15,374 nt of DNA, taken from the NCBI GenBank assembly GCA_016872875.1, contig VGYW01000189.1:1-15374 (forward strand), read 5' to 3'. Shown piece by piece: positions 1-12,600 of the stretch. Made by a program: the position numbers and the translations under genes. The notes under the pieces are model-generated. The model was not told where the DNA came from, ran no database searches, and saw only the letters and a list, made by a program, of their open reading frames with translations. Each line of letters opens with the position of its first letter. Within the stretch, counting starts at the first letter, position 1. Source of the DNA: Planctomycetota bacterium (lineage in GTDB: Bacteria; Planctomycetota; PUPC01; DSUN01).

Positions 1-673
1 CGTTCACGGCGGCGACCTGGACGTTGACAGTGACCGGGGAGGCGGAGGCGGCCTGGCCGTCCCAGGCCCTCACAGTGAACGCCTGGAGGGTGCCGTTGGC
101 ATTCGCCGCGGGATGCCACACGAGGCTTTCGCCGGCAGAGAGGAGGGTGATGCTGGGGACAACTGGCAGGCCGCCCTTCGTGAGGGTGCCGCTCGTCACG
201 GCCTCGAGGCGGAAGCTCAGAGGGTCGCCATCCGCGTCGGCGGCGTTCGAGGCCGCGAGGAGGGCGGCGTAGGAGATGGTGAAGTCGGTATCCTCGATGC
301 CGCCAGCGAGCGGGGCTACGGTGGTGAGGGTGGGGGGCGAGTTGGGGAGAATCGTGACCCGCCCAACGGCGCGGCTGTGGACCGGGGCGTGGTTCCCGTC
401 GTCAATCCGCGCCCAGAGGGTGTAGGTTCCCGGCGGCGTGAGGCCGACGTTCCAGAGGAGCTGGTCGTTCGCGCCGTCGGGGTTCTCGCGGAGGCCCTGG
501 GCGAGCCAGGTGTGGTCGGCGTCGTCCCAGGGCGCGGCGGTGTCGTCGGGGTCGAGGGCAAGCGAGATTTCCGCGTCGTCGTCCGCGTCGATGTCGGTCC
601 AGCCAATCGTCACGGTCCGGCCCTGCTTCACCTGGATGTCGGTGGCGGGGCTGGCGAGGACGATGGCGGGCGG
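1..673 (-). other. Ig-like and cadherin-like domains running off the window
   Basis: Residues about 4763-4986. The first domain reads DIQVKQGRTVTIGWTDIDAD and GTYTLWARIDDGNHAP. The second, beginning NSPPTLTTVAPLAGGIED, has AADADGDPLSFRLEAVTSGT and ends in the window at ASPVTVNVQVAAVN, the pattern of tandem cadherin-like 'DADGDPL' repeats. More repeats and a C-terminal secretion or anchoring region are likely outside the window. Confidence 0.72.
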
Positions 674-3600
674 CTCGTGGGGGGTGACGGCCACGTTGTC
701 GAAGACGGCTGTGGCGAGGGTGCCGTCGTTGTTGCTCGTGACGGCGAGGCCGACGTAGGCGACTAGATACGGGCTGAAGCCCGCACTCCCAACCGCGGTC
801 CACGCGGTACCGTTGGGCGAGACGTAGCTTGTCACCGTGTTGCCCGTACGGACGAGCTTGACCCAGTAGGGCGCGGGGCCTTGCCCGAGAGTGGTGTCGG
901 CTGCTGCCTCGCCTGCGTAGCTGCGGTGGGACAGGCTTCCAGCCTGTGGGGTCAGGGCGGCGAGGGCGAATGGGGCCTCGGGAGCGAGCGAGCCGCGAAT
1001 CATAGCCCCCGCCTCGCCCACGTCGAGGCTGACGACGCGGGCGACGATCTCGCCGTCGCCGCTGAGGGGCTTGTAGACGAGGCGGAACTCGTCCCCATAG
1101 CCGCCGATGCCGGCCCCGGAGCCTCGGACGGTGAAGACGCCGCTGAGGAGCTGGGTGGTGCCGGCCGCGCCAACCGCCCCGATGTCCTGGCTGAGCCAGG
1201 CGGTGTAGGTGAAGGCCAGTTGTGAGTTGGGCGCGACCGCGTTCCCTGCGGCATCCCTGACATTGTTCACGGTGAGGGTGTAGAGGACCCCCTCGGAGAG
1301 GGTGGCGGAGAGGACGAGGTTGACCGAGCGGCCGTCGTCCTGTAACGCCGCCCCAATCACAGGCGAGACGCCTGTGCCACCGAAGGTGATGGCGTAGTTG
1401 GCGATGGCCTCGGCGGATGCCTCCGTGACCGGCTTGCCGAAGGTGGCGGTGACGTGAGTCGTGTCGAGGGCGCTCGCGGACAGGAGGCTGGGCCTGGGGG
1501 TGGCCATGAGGACGGAGGTGAGGGCGCTCTCGACGCCGTCGCCATTGACGGCCGCGACCTGGTAGGCATAGGAGAGGGCCTCGGCGAGGCCGGTGTCGCT
1601 GAAGCTCGTCTGGGCCGTGGTTTGCCGGACGACGCCGTCGCGGTAGACGCGGTAGAAGGCGACTCCGGTATCGGGGTCAGCAGCGGCGGACCAGGTGAGA
1701 TCAATCCGCGAGTTGGTCACGGCAATGGCGTTGAGGTTCGAAGGGGCGGACGGCGCCGTGGCGTCCAGGAGCCTGTTGGCGGCGCCGGGGGTGCCGCCGA
1801 GGTTGCTCGCGCGCCAGGTGTCGGGGTCGTTGCCGTAGAGCGTGATGTCGCGCCGCGCGAGGGCGCTGCCGTCGCCATCGGCCTCCTCGGGCCAGGGCGT
1901 CTTGTCGTTGTAGTCAACGCGGTCCGCGAGGACGTAGGGGACGTAGCCCGTGCCCTCGGGCCCGCCCGGGCGGTAGAGCAGGACGTCGTCGCCCTCGTTG
2001 GCAAGCGCGCCCACGTAGGGGCCGAAAATCTGCACTCCGGCCGGGACGCCGTAGGTCGTGCGGAACGTGGCGGGGTCAATCCCCACGACGAGCAGGTAGC
2101 CGTTCGCGGGGAGGACGGTGGTTGCGGGGAAGCGGAACTGGACGGCGTCCTCGAGCTTCCACCTGTTGTCGGGGTTGGCGGGGTCGTAGAGGGGGACGGG
2201 CGCGGCGGTGGTGTTTCGTAGCTCAATGAACTCGTGGCCGCCGGCGGTGGGCGGGTGGTAGTAGATTTCGTTGATGACGACTGGCCCGACGCGCGGATAG
2301 GCGTTCGCGGCGCCCATCGTGGCGGCGCTCATGGCCACGAAGTGGGCGTCGCCCGTGGAGATGGCGTGGCGCCCGAAGGGCACCTCGCGGTCGGCGGCGC
2401 CGAAGGCCACGGCCTCGCGGTAGCCGCCGGGCTCCCCGGCGAGGCCGTTGGAGGTGAGGAAGGCGTTCTCGCCGAACTCGCTGAAGGCGAAGGCCACGCG
2501 GACGCCTGGGGCCGCGGCGTTGCCGAAATGGTTGGTCTGGTTGAAGACGATGTAGCCGCCCGCGGGGATGACGATGCCTGGCTGAATCTGGTACTTCGTC
2601 AGGTCGGCCGCGTCGTCGCTGAGGAACCAGCCGCTGATGTCAATCGGGCTGGCCGTGGTGTTGTGGAGTTCGAGCCAGTCGCCGATGGCCTGGTCGGTGT
2701 GGGAGAGGAGCTCGTTGATGACGACGGCGCCGGGCGGGAGGCCGGGGTCGTCGGCGCCGGGGGAGCCGCCGGGCAGGGAGCTGGTGCGCCAGCCGCGCCG
2801 CCGGTCCCAGTCCTCAATATCAGCCGTGTCGCTGACGGGCACCAGCGAGAAGCCATCGCCGTCGGTGAGCGGGTGCCAGGAGTCGGCGTAGTCGAAGTCG
2901 GCGATTCGTTCGCCGAGCGGCCCCTTGAGATTGATCTCCTCGCCGGCGTTGCTCAGGCTGCCGCTGAACTCGCCGGCGACTGTGATGCCGCCGGTGCCGT
3001 AGCGCGACTCGAAGGCGTCGAGGTTGCTCACCACGACCACGTGCGAGCCGGGCGCCAGGACGAGCTGCGGGAAGATGAACGTGATCCCCTTGGTGAACTG
3101 GAAGCCCTGGAGATCGAGCGGGGTCGGTCCGATGTTCTTCAGCTCGATAAACTCGAAGTCGTTCTCCACGTAGGGGCTGGGCGGGTCAGCCTCTTTGGGA
3201 TGATACATGATCTCGGTCACGCGGAGCTGGTCGGCGAGGGCATCGAAGGGCTTGGAGACCTCGAACTCGACTGGCTCGGACCAATGGCTCCAACGCCCCG
3301 TGGCGTCCTTGAAGCGGACTCGGACGCGATAGGTGTGGCCTGATTCGACGGCGCCCTCGGGAACCGTGATGTCGCTCTGGTACGCCGTGAGCTCGCCGCT
3401 GGTCCAGAGCTGCGTGATCTCGTAGCGGCCCGCCCCCACTTCTCCGAGGCGCCATTCCATCGCGGCGAATGGGGCGGAGCCGCCGTAGGCGGAGGCCCGG
3501 AAGCTGAGCTGGTCGGAGGGGAACTCGGGGGGCGCCAGCGATGTCACCGTCGGCGTGTCAGGGATGAGCGGGTCGTTCAGCAGGTGAGTGTCTATCCAGC

Positions 3601-6600
3601 CTGTGCGTGCGGCCACGTAGTCCTTGAGCAACTGCACCATTCCCGGGAAGCCTGGTGGCACAGGCGTCCCGCCTGTGGCTTCATAGAAGTGGCCCTGGCC
3701 GGCCTTGGCGGGGTCAACGTAGGAGGAGGCCATGATGGGGTTGAAGTCCCACATCGCCCGGTCGGCCCCCGCGATGTCCTCGATGACGCCGGCCAGCTCG
3801 TCAATCAGCTCGTAGCCCTGGTCGGTGTTGAAGAGGAGGTCGCGGATTTCGCGGAGGCGGTTCTGGTAGTCGAGGGCGAAGGCGGGACGGGTGAGGATGC
3901 GGCTTGCGAAGGGCTCGGAGCCGTCGCCCGGCATCGTGTCGGCCCAGGTGAGGGTCAGGTCGCCTGGGAGGATAGACCAGAGGCCGGTGTTGGGGTTCAG
4001 ATAATAGAAGTAGTTCCTGCCGTCGCCAACGTCATAGTTGTGGATGGCCTCGAGGATGGCGCGGAAACTGTAGTAGCCATCGAGGTCGAAGTTGTCGCGC
4101 CACCACTGGTCGGACGGGGTGGTGGTGGTGTAGGCGGAGATGAAGGCGGAGAGGTCGGAGCCGTCGGTTGCGGCAGAGTGGCCCTGGTTGGCGAGCTCGC
4201 CGCTCCAGGCCTCCATCGCGTAGAGGTTGCCGTCGGGGAGGCCGTGGGCGTCGAGGAAGGAGCCGTCGGGCCGTTCCACTGCGAGGTAGAGTCCCCAGAA
4301 GTCGCCGTCGTATTGTGTTGCGCCGCTCGCTGCGGCCTCGTCAATCACGCGGAGTTGCGCCCAGGCGGTGTTGCTGGCGGGGACGCCTGCGAGGTCGAAG
4401 AGGCGGCAGCCGAGTGCCTGAAAGAGGCCCTGCTCGCCGCGGTACCCGGTGTCGGCCTGCTGAATCGCGGGCGAGAGGTCCAGCGTACCCCACTCGTCCT
4501 CGTCGTCGTCCTCGTCCTCGATCTTCAATTCATGCGAGCGATTGAGGTCAAACGCCCAGGCATTCTTGCCCGTGGCGTAGCGCCAGGCATCGCCGCCGGC
4601 CTGGAAGCGGATGTGGTCGTAGACCACTCCATCATAGACCAGGGTGCCGAGCCACGGATAGGCGTCGCCCGCATAGCCGGAGAGCCATTGGGCGGCCTCG
4701 ACGTCCGGCTTCTTCGCGAGCAGGTGGTAGGCGGGCACGCTGCCCATCGTGGCGGCGTCGTAGGTGGTTGGGGTGGAGCGCGCGGGGTCGGGGCTGCCAG
4801 GCTCGATGGCGCCGCTCCAGGCCGGGACGCCGTCGTAGACGAAGTAGGCGAAGTTCGGCTGCGGATCCTCCGCGTGGGGCGCGGTCGTGCTCGCCAGGGC
4901 CGTGTCCTGGGCAATGATGCGGTAGCGGACGAGGCGGCGGTTCGCGGCGAGCGCGGCGGGAAGCTCGACGGTCCAGATGCCGTCGCCGGCCACCTCGTCG
5001 GCGCCCAGCCCGTCGTCGTGCATCGCGAGCGGCGTCCAGTTCGCCGCATACTCCGGGTCGCTAAGGCCGATGTAGCTGCCTGGGTCAACCAGTTGGTAGT
5101 GGAGTGAGAGTGAGAGTGAAAGTGAGAGTGAAAGAGAAGGGGAGAGGGAAGTGGCTTGGGCGGTGATGACGACGGGCTGGCCGGAGCGGGGCAGAGACGC
5201 CGCGGCTACCTCGTGGATGAAGGGCGCGAAGGAGGTGGCGTAGACGGAGTTCTGTGCGCCCGGCGTTGGGCCGGCGAGGGATGGCCGCCAGCTCGCGCCC
5301 AGGCCGTTGTCGAGAGCCGGATTCAGTAGCTCGATGGATGCGCCCACAGGCGGGACGCCTGTGCCACTAACCGGCCAGGGGAAGCCGTCGCCATAGTCCA
5401 CCGCGTCCACCTTCTGGCCCAGCGCGTTCCGCAGGACGACCTGCTCGCCGCCGTTGTCGAGCCGCCCGGTGAAGGGGCCGAGCGGGGTGAAGCCGAATCT
5501 GGCCTGGAAGGCCGCGGGGTCCTGCGCGACGACGACGTAGCCGCCGGCCGGCAGCAGGCTGCCGGCCGGGAAGGTGAACTGGACGGCATCGGAGAGCGAC
5601 CAGCCGCTGAGGTCCGTGTCAGTTGCGGCGCGGCTGTGGATTTCCACGAACTCGACGAGGTCGGTCTTGACGGGCGGGGCGTAGTGGAGTTCGTTGATGG
5701 CGATCTGGCCGGTGGCGAGGCCGGAGTCAGGGGCGCCGGGCGAGCCGCCGTGGAATAGGCTTGGGCGCCAGCTATCGCGCTCCCCCCAATCGTGACGCGT
5801 GACGCGTGACGCGTCCCGGACAACCAGCGAATGCCCGTCGCCATCGGCGCTGGGATACCAGTCGTCGTCGTAGTCGAACCGCAGGACCGCGGCGTCGAAT
5901 GGGTCGGGCAGTTGGAGGACGATTTCCTCGCCCGCGTTGTCGAGGTCACCCTGGAAGGCGCCGGCCACGCGCGGGCCGATGCCGTAGTGCTCCTGGAAGG
6001 TTGCGAGGTCGCCCACGGCGACGATGAACTCGCCAGGGGCGAGGTCGAGGGCGGGGAAGACGAACTCAACGCCGCCGCTGAGCCTCACGCCGCCCAGGCT
6101 CAGCGTCGTGCTGCCGGTGTTCTGGAGCTCGATGAACTCGTGGTCTGCGCCCCCTGGGGGATTGAACATCACTTCGGTGATGCGGAGGTCGTCCATCAGG
6201 GCCTGGGTGTTGGGCGTGATGGCGGTGCCATTGGAGAGGCCGGGCGTCGGGATGGCGAAGAAGGGGTATGGCGAGCCGGCGCCGTCGGGGAGGCGGCCCT
6301 GCGAGACATCGGTCGTCTGATTGAGGTACACCGGGGGCAACCCCGCACTGGAGAGGCCGAGGAGCCCCTGATTGGGGTTGAGCTTGAAGCCGAGGTGGTC
6401 CGGGCCGGCAGCCTCATCGTCGTCCGCGATGAAGACGGCGAAGCCGTCGCCAGCGACGAAGCTGAGCGGGGCGATCTGGTGCTTGGTGGGCTGCGGGCCG
6501 GGCTTGTCCGTGAGGAACAGGCCGCCCAGCGCCACCGGGAGCGGGTCGGGGTTGTGAAGCTCGATGAAGTCGTCCGCGAAAACCACGTCGCCATCGGTGA

Positions 6601-9600
6601 ACCACTCGTTGATGGTGAGGGTGGCGGGGTCGCCGGTTCGGGCGGCGACGTTGGCGGCGCCGAAGGTGGGGAGGGTGAGCGCCCAGTCCTGGCTGTGCCC
6701 CACGCGGCCGATGGAGAGGTCGGGCACCTGGAGGCCGAACTCCACGGAATCGAGCAGTGCGCCGCCGGAGGCGAAGAGGAAGAGCCCTTCGCCCTGGGCG
6801 TTGAGGGCGAAGCCGAGGTCGTCGGCATAGAGGACCAGGTATTGGCCCGGCAGCAGGGTGGTGCCTGCGGGGAAGACGAACTCCGCCGGGTCGTCGGCGC
6901 GGTCGCTGAGGCCCATCCCGCCCAGGTCAACGGCCACGGCGCCATCGTTGACGAGCTCGATGAGGTCGGGGAAGGCGCCATTGTGCTCGACGGCGGCCCG
7001 ATTGTCAGCCAGGACTTCATTGATGCGCACGCGCGCGAGGGCGCCGTTCACGGTCCAAGTGAGTGAGGAGGTAGCGTTGGCTTCCGCCTGCCAGACGCCC
7101 GCCGAGTTCTTGCCGATGACCTGGACGGTGTAGGCGCCGTTAGCAAGGCCGGCCAGTTGGATGGGCTGCGTCACGGCGAGTTCGGCGCTCCACGCCCCGC
7201 CGTTGAGGCGCCACTTGTAGCCGTAGAGGTCCGGCCCGCCGACGGTGAGCGTGGCGGAGGTGGCGCTGGTGAGGGCGGGCGGCTCCCCCGCGATGGAGGC
7301 GCCTGCGGGCACGTTCGCGCCCATGTCCAGCCCGTTTGGCCCAGTCCCAATGGCTGGGGAGCCGGGGGCAAGCTCGTAATCCGCAATCCGTAATCCGTAA
7401 TCCGCAATCAGAAGACGGGCGCTCTCGGCGGTGTTCCCCGTTCCATAGGCGTGCCACTGGGCGGGGAGGACGGAGCGGTTGACCGTGAGGTCGGTGGCCG
7501 GCAGCACCTGGTCGAAGACCAGAGGGGAGTTGTCGAAGATGACGCCATCAACGCGGGCGCCGCGGCCCGGGCTGGCAGTCTGGCCCGCGAGGTCGAAGTA
7601 GATGGCCGCCAGGTCCGCCTCGGACACGGTGTCGTTGGCAAAGGTCAGGAAGGAGTCGTCGTAGACGAAGGCGGCGTGGTCAACGTCGTAGAAGGCGTTG
7701 CGGACGACCACGTAGTCGTGTCCGCCGCCGGCGGAGAGGGCGTTGGAGTGGCCGGGGGCGAGGTTCCACTGGTCCTTGTGGAAGTGGGCGAAGACGTTGC
7801 CCTCGATGGTCACAGGCCAGAGGCCTGTGCCACCAATCCAGAGGTTCAGCGCATTGGAGCCGCCGCCGAGGAAGAGGTTGTCGAGGATGGACACAGGCCA
7901 GAGGCCTGTGCCACCAATCCAGGTGAGCTCGATGGCGTCGTTGTGGCCTTTGAGGAGGCCGAAGGTGTTGCCCTGGATGACCACAGGCGAGACGCCTGTG
8001 CCACTGATCCAGATGTGCTCGCTCAGGCCGTCGGTGGTCGGCTCCTCGCCTGCGCCGAAGAGGTCGGTGAACGTGGAGTTCCGCACGATGAGGGCGGAGT
8101 CCACCGAGCGGATGCGGCGGCGCTCGCTATGGTCGAAGACCACGTTGTCAATGAGCAGGTTCGAGTTGTCCAGCCCGACCATTCCGTTGTCTGTGACTGC
8201 CCACTCGACGACGGCATTGGTGAGGCGGTTGTCGGCCAGGGTGTTGCTGAACTGGAGGCCGTCCCAGGCTCCGCCGCCGGGCAGGCGGGTGAAGCGGACA
8301 AGGTCGTAGCCGGAGCCTTCCGCCACGAGGCGCCCCTGAACGGTCAGCTCGGTCCCCGCCTCGAAGAAGAGCGTGGTGCCGGGCTGGACGGTGAAGGTGA
8401 CGCCTGGGTCCACGATGAGGTCGCCGGCAATGCGGTAGGGGCCTCCCGCGGCGGTGAGGGTGATGTCGCCGGTGATGTGTCCGCCTGCGAACGTTGCCCA
8501 GGGGTCGTCGTACCAGACGTCAACTGTGCCGGTGGTGAGGCGGTTGCCGGTGCCGTTCGGGCCATCGAAGGTCTCGACGCGGAGGCGGTTGATGCCGGGG
8601 AGGAGCGGGATGGAGGTTCCGCCGACGGGCACAGTGCCTTCGAGCTCGAGGTCGAAGCTGATGTCGGTGCTGTTCACGGCGCACTGGTGGATTTCGACGG
8701 CGACGGTGTTGGTGCCGGCGACCAGCAGGCTGGGGCTGATGGTGTAGGTGAAGAAGGTCGTCTCGTCGGCGCCGCCGACCGTTATGGTGGCGAGGGTGTT
8801 GTAGGCGGCGCCCGCGGCCAAGCCGTCCCGCGGGGCATCCATGCCGTTGATGTAGACCGCCGCGCCGTCGTCCCGCACCATCCGCAGGGTCAGGCCGGTG
8901 AGCTGGGAGGGATTCGCCACGTTGAAGGTGGTTCTGAAGTACGTCGTGATGTACTTGTTGTTGGGGTCTGGGCCGTAGTTGACGACCGTCGCCTCGTCGC
9001 CGTCGCCGTAGCCGAGGTGCGCGGCGCCCGACTTCCAGGCGGCGTCGTTGAAGCCCGGCTGGCTCCAGGCGGTGCCCTGGTTCGAGCCGTTGTCGAGGTA
9101 GCGCCAGACGGAGCCGCGCGGCAGGAGCGTCACCGGCTGGGTGCCGGTCGGCGCGCTGTCCGTCCACTGGCCCGTCTTGGCGTTCCAGGAGCCTACGACG
9201 CCGTTGACGGTGACGGAGCGGGTGTTCGCAACGTCGGCGGCGCCGCTGAGGCTGGTCGTCGCGGAGGCCGTTCTTGGGTAGCCGTTGACGACGGGCAGGG
9301 GACTTTGGATGGTGAACGCCTGCGGGATCTGGCTCAGGACGGCTGCCGTGCGGTCCACGACGAACTGCTTCATCGCAGCCGCCACAGGGTGGAAGCCTGT
9401 GCCACCAAGCCCGGCGGTCACCTGGTCAATGAGGGGGTTCATCACCTGCGGGTTGTAGACCGTTTCGATGAGGTCGAGGAGTGCCGCGTAGTAGAGCGGC
9501 AGGATGTCTTTCTGGTTCAGGAAGCGATTGAGGCCGTCCACGCCGGAGAAGGTGAAGATGCCCTGGTCTGTGCTGCCGGCGGCCTCGCCCTGGCCGAGGA

Positions 9601-12600
9601 GCGCGTCGAGCTCGTACGGGACGAGGACGAAGCGGGTGTCGGCGGTCCCGCGGTAGAGGTAGAAGTCGTTGCCGATGCCGCGGTTGAGCCCGGCGCGGTA
9701 ATCGCCCATCAGCGTGTCGAAGGCCAGGTATCGGACCCACTGCTGGACGTTGACCACCTGGCTCACCTGAGCGTAGTAGGTGGCGTCGGGGGCATTGTTC
9801 AGGAGGTTGAGCATGTTGACCAGGTCGGACCAGTCGTTGGCGTCCTGGTTCGTCTGCTTGAAGTAGGTGTCCTGGTAGGCGGCAGGGCTTGCGCCCTCGT
9901 AGCGGAGGTCGGCCTCCTGCGAGAGGTCGTCGGTGCGGAAGGCGGCGTAGAGGTTGCCGGCCGCGTCGTCGGGGAAGTGGCTGAGCGCGAAGGCGCTGCC
10001 GGCGGCCTCCAGTGCCGCGTAGGAGCCGAACATGGGGCTGCCCGGCAGGGCGAGGTCGGCGCCGTTGACGAGGACCTGGACAGGTTGCGCCTCGAGGTAG
10101 GGCAGCCCGGCAACCGCGTAGGCGGCGTTGCCGAGGGTCTGGAGGTAGGCGTAGCGGGAGTTGATGGTGAGCGCCGTGGCGTCGCGCCAGGGGGCATCGC
10201 CCGTGAAGGCCACATAGTAGTTGTTCGGCGGGCCGAGGCGCGTGCCGCGGCCCGTGTTGCGGACGCCGGCGAGGTAGCGCACGCCAACGCCCGTGCCGTC
10301 GAGCGCGATGAACGTGCCGTTCATCTGGGCGTTGCTGCGCTCCTCGCCGCCGCCGCCATTCCCGATCTCCGCGAGCTCCGCACGCTCCGCCTCGGTCATG
10401 ATCAAGCGGTAGATCGGTTGGCTGCCCGGCACCCAGGCCACTGAGGGGTCAAAGGTGTCGTCCACCTGGTAAAGGAGGTTTGCCGACTGGGTGCCGGCGG
10501 GCTGGACGGGTGCGGGCCAGGTGCGGGTGTGGCCGGTTGCGTCGGCGGCGACGACGTAGAACTCGACCACGGCGCCATCGGCCTGGGGCGGCAGGACGGC
10601 GCCGAAGACGCCGTCGCCCGCCTCGCCGTCGCCGTGGTCCCCGTCGTCGAGCATGGACACGGAGGCGAATGCGGGCTGGCCGTCCACCCTGTACCAGAGC
10701 GTGGCCACAGGCTGGAAGCCTGTGCCACCATCGTCGAGGAGCCGGGCGGTGACAATCACCGGGTCGGTGGACCTGGGTATGGCGGGGAGGTGTGCGACGT
10801 CGAGGATGATGGGCGCGATGTCGGTGCTGGCGGCGGAGTTGGCGGCCCCAGGCGTGCCCTGGGCGGTCGAGCTGGCCGCCCAGTTCTGCCCGTAGTCGGC
10901 GGGGAGGGCGAGGTTGACGAGCTCGAGGGAGCTCCCGCCGCCGTTGTGGAGTGCTGACCAGACCCAGCCCTGGTGGCCGTAGTCGAGCGGGCCGCGCGCG
11001 CGGGTGGCCCAGTCGCCGTCGGTGCCATAGGTCACTTTGTCAAGGGTTGCGGCGCTGCCGTCAACCAGCTCGATCGTCTCCGCCCGGTCGCTCAGGGTGC
11101 CCTGCCAGCCGGCGACGACTTTGGCGACGGTGGGGTACTTTGCCTGGAAGGCCGCCAGGTTGGCTGCGACGACCAGGTAGCCGCCCGGCGCAATCGTGGT
11201 GTTGGGGAAGCTGAAGACGGGCCCCTGCGCGAACCTCCAACCGCCCGTGCTGACCGTGGAGGCGCCGGCGTTGCGAATCTCGATGTACTCTTCGGAGGCG
11301 AGGTTGGAGGAGGGGTGGTACATGATTTCGGTGATCTGGACGTCGGGGCGGACGCCGATGACGAAGGTGGCCTCGGTGACGGCGCTCCAGGTGGAGCCGG
11401 AGAGGACGCGTGCCCTGACGATGCCGCTCTCGGAGAGCGGGATGGGGTCGGTGTAGGCGAGTGCGCCAGGGGCCACTGCGCCGCCGACGAGGCGCGGGTC
11501 GCTCCCGTCGAGCGTGTAGTAGATGGTGCCGGCCGGCGCGCTCATGGTCAGGAGGAAGCCGTCCGCCACGTCGCCCCCCGTGGAGTTGAAGGTGGGGGCC
11601 GCGACGCTCGGGTAGAGCGGGGCCGGCGTGCCGCCGGCGAGCGTGGTGTTGCGGAACTGGTTGAGGACGATGGCGGTGCGCTGCGGCATGTAGGTGTTGA
11701 CAACGCGGCTGACGGCGTTGAGCCAGTTGGTCTTGGTAAGCGGCGTGGCCACCTTGGAGTCGCCCCAGCGCGCGGACTCGGCGATGATGGCCAGTTGGAT
11801 TTCGTTGGCGCGCTCCATGAAGAGCGCGGCGGCGCCCTCGGGCGAGAAGATGCCGCCGTTGAAGAAGGTGCGCTGCACCTGGTCGGCGAAGCGCAGACGG
11901 TACTCGGGGTTGTACATCAACTGCTGATGGAGCCACTGCGGGCTGCTCTTCAGGATGTCGGTGTTGCCGGCCGGCCAGGGGCCGTTGCGGTTCTCATTGA
12001 CGTTCAGGAGCGTGTGCTCGGCGTCGTGGGCGAAGAAGGCGAAGCCCCGCTCGCCCGTCCGGTCGCGGATGCCGAACCAGTTGTTCGGGCTGTTGTTGCC
12101 CAGGAAGTTCGAGATCGGCGCGTCCAGGTTCCCGCCGTAGAGGATCGCGAGCATGTAGTTTATCAGGTTGTCAACGTCCACCAGGACGGGGTAGGCGGGG
12201 TTTCGGGTGCCGTCGGGGTTGAGGCCCTGGATGCGGTAGTATGCGGCGAGGGAGCTGAGGCCGGCCTTGGCCTGGTTGTAGAGGTCGGTCCAGGCGTTCA
12301 TGTTGCCGTCGGTGGCCCCGATGGTGTAGGGTCCGGCCTCGACCTTGATGGTGTCGAAGTTGTCCTTGTCGCCGCCGAGGTAGGACTCGCCGAAGGATGC
12401 CTCAGAGCGCTCCTGGGACTGGTAGAGGCCCCAGTATTGGCCATTGACGTAGAGGTGGTAGAATCGGCTGCGGGTGTAGGGGTCGCCCATCTCGCGCTGG
12501 GCGTCGCGCGAGAAGACCTCAGCGACCATGTTGTTGTTGGGGTCGCCGCCGAAGCTCCAGGAGTAGTTCTGGGCTGTGCGGAGGTCAACGCAGTCGAACT

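Larger units (their letters stand above)
5240..7042 (-). other. Tandem lamin-tail block LTD3-LTD6
   Basis: Residues about 2640-3240, four LTDs in a row. LTD3 opens VRINEVLADNRAAVEHNG, LTD4 opens ATLTINEWFTDGDVVFADDF, LTD5 opens RITEVMFNPPGGADHEFIEL, and LTD6 opens IAINELHYAPPVKTDLVEFV. LTD3 and LTD4 end with short exits (LPTFGAAN, IPTPGLSN). LTD5 and LTD6 end with WRPSLFHGGSPGAPD and WRPSLAGPTPGAQN. So two LTD subtypes alternate as pairs. LTD5 holds a heptamer array and LTD6 a palindrome. An Ig/Fn3-like domain with YGYKWRLNGGAWSAE precedes the block (residues 2547-2640). Confidence 0.85.
7325..8482 (-). other. Right-handed parallel beta-helix region
   Basis: Residues about 2160-2545. It opens GGHITGDITLTAAGGPYRIA and IVDPGVTFTVQPGTTLFFEA, and then repeats of the form 'N-x-x-I-x-x-N-x-F': NLLIDNVVFDHS, ALIVRNSTFTDLFG, VVIQGNTFGLL, VSILDNLFLGG, VTIEGNVFAHF, YVVVRNAFYDV. 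It closes with ELAPGSPAIGTG, typical of the end of such helices. These folds often bind or cut polysaccharide; I see no certain active site. Three palindrome copies and one heptamer array lie inside it. Confidence 0.82.

Noticed and set aside
3584..5107. A 507-codon open frame on the plus strand
   Set aside because: Antisense to CotH3; it has no domain pattern.
7811..8011. Possible small CRISPR array (repeats of about 30 bases, gaps of 51 to 60)
   Set aside because: The repeats and gaps are both in-frame coding sequence of a beta-helix, gap lengths are multiples of three, the repeat is a perfect short palindrome found elsewhere in the gene, and no cas gene is present.
7451..10444. A 997-codon open frame on the plus strand
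   Set aside because: It is antisense to the verified domain-bearing frame. Its product is Val/Gly/Glu/Ala-rich with no recognisable domain, as expected from the reverse of GC-biased codons.
10706..10729. Palindromes as intrinsic terminators
   Set aside because: They lie inside one open frame, have no T-run, and recur nine times within the gene.
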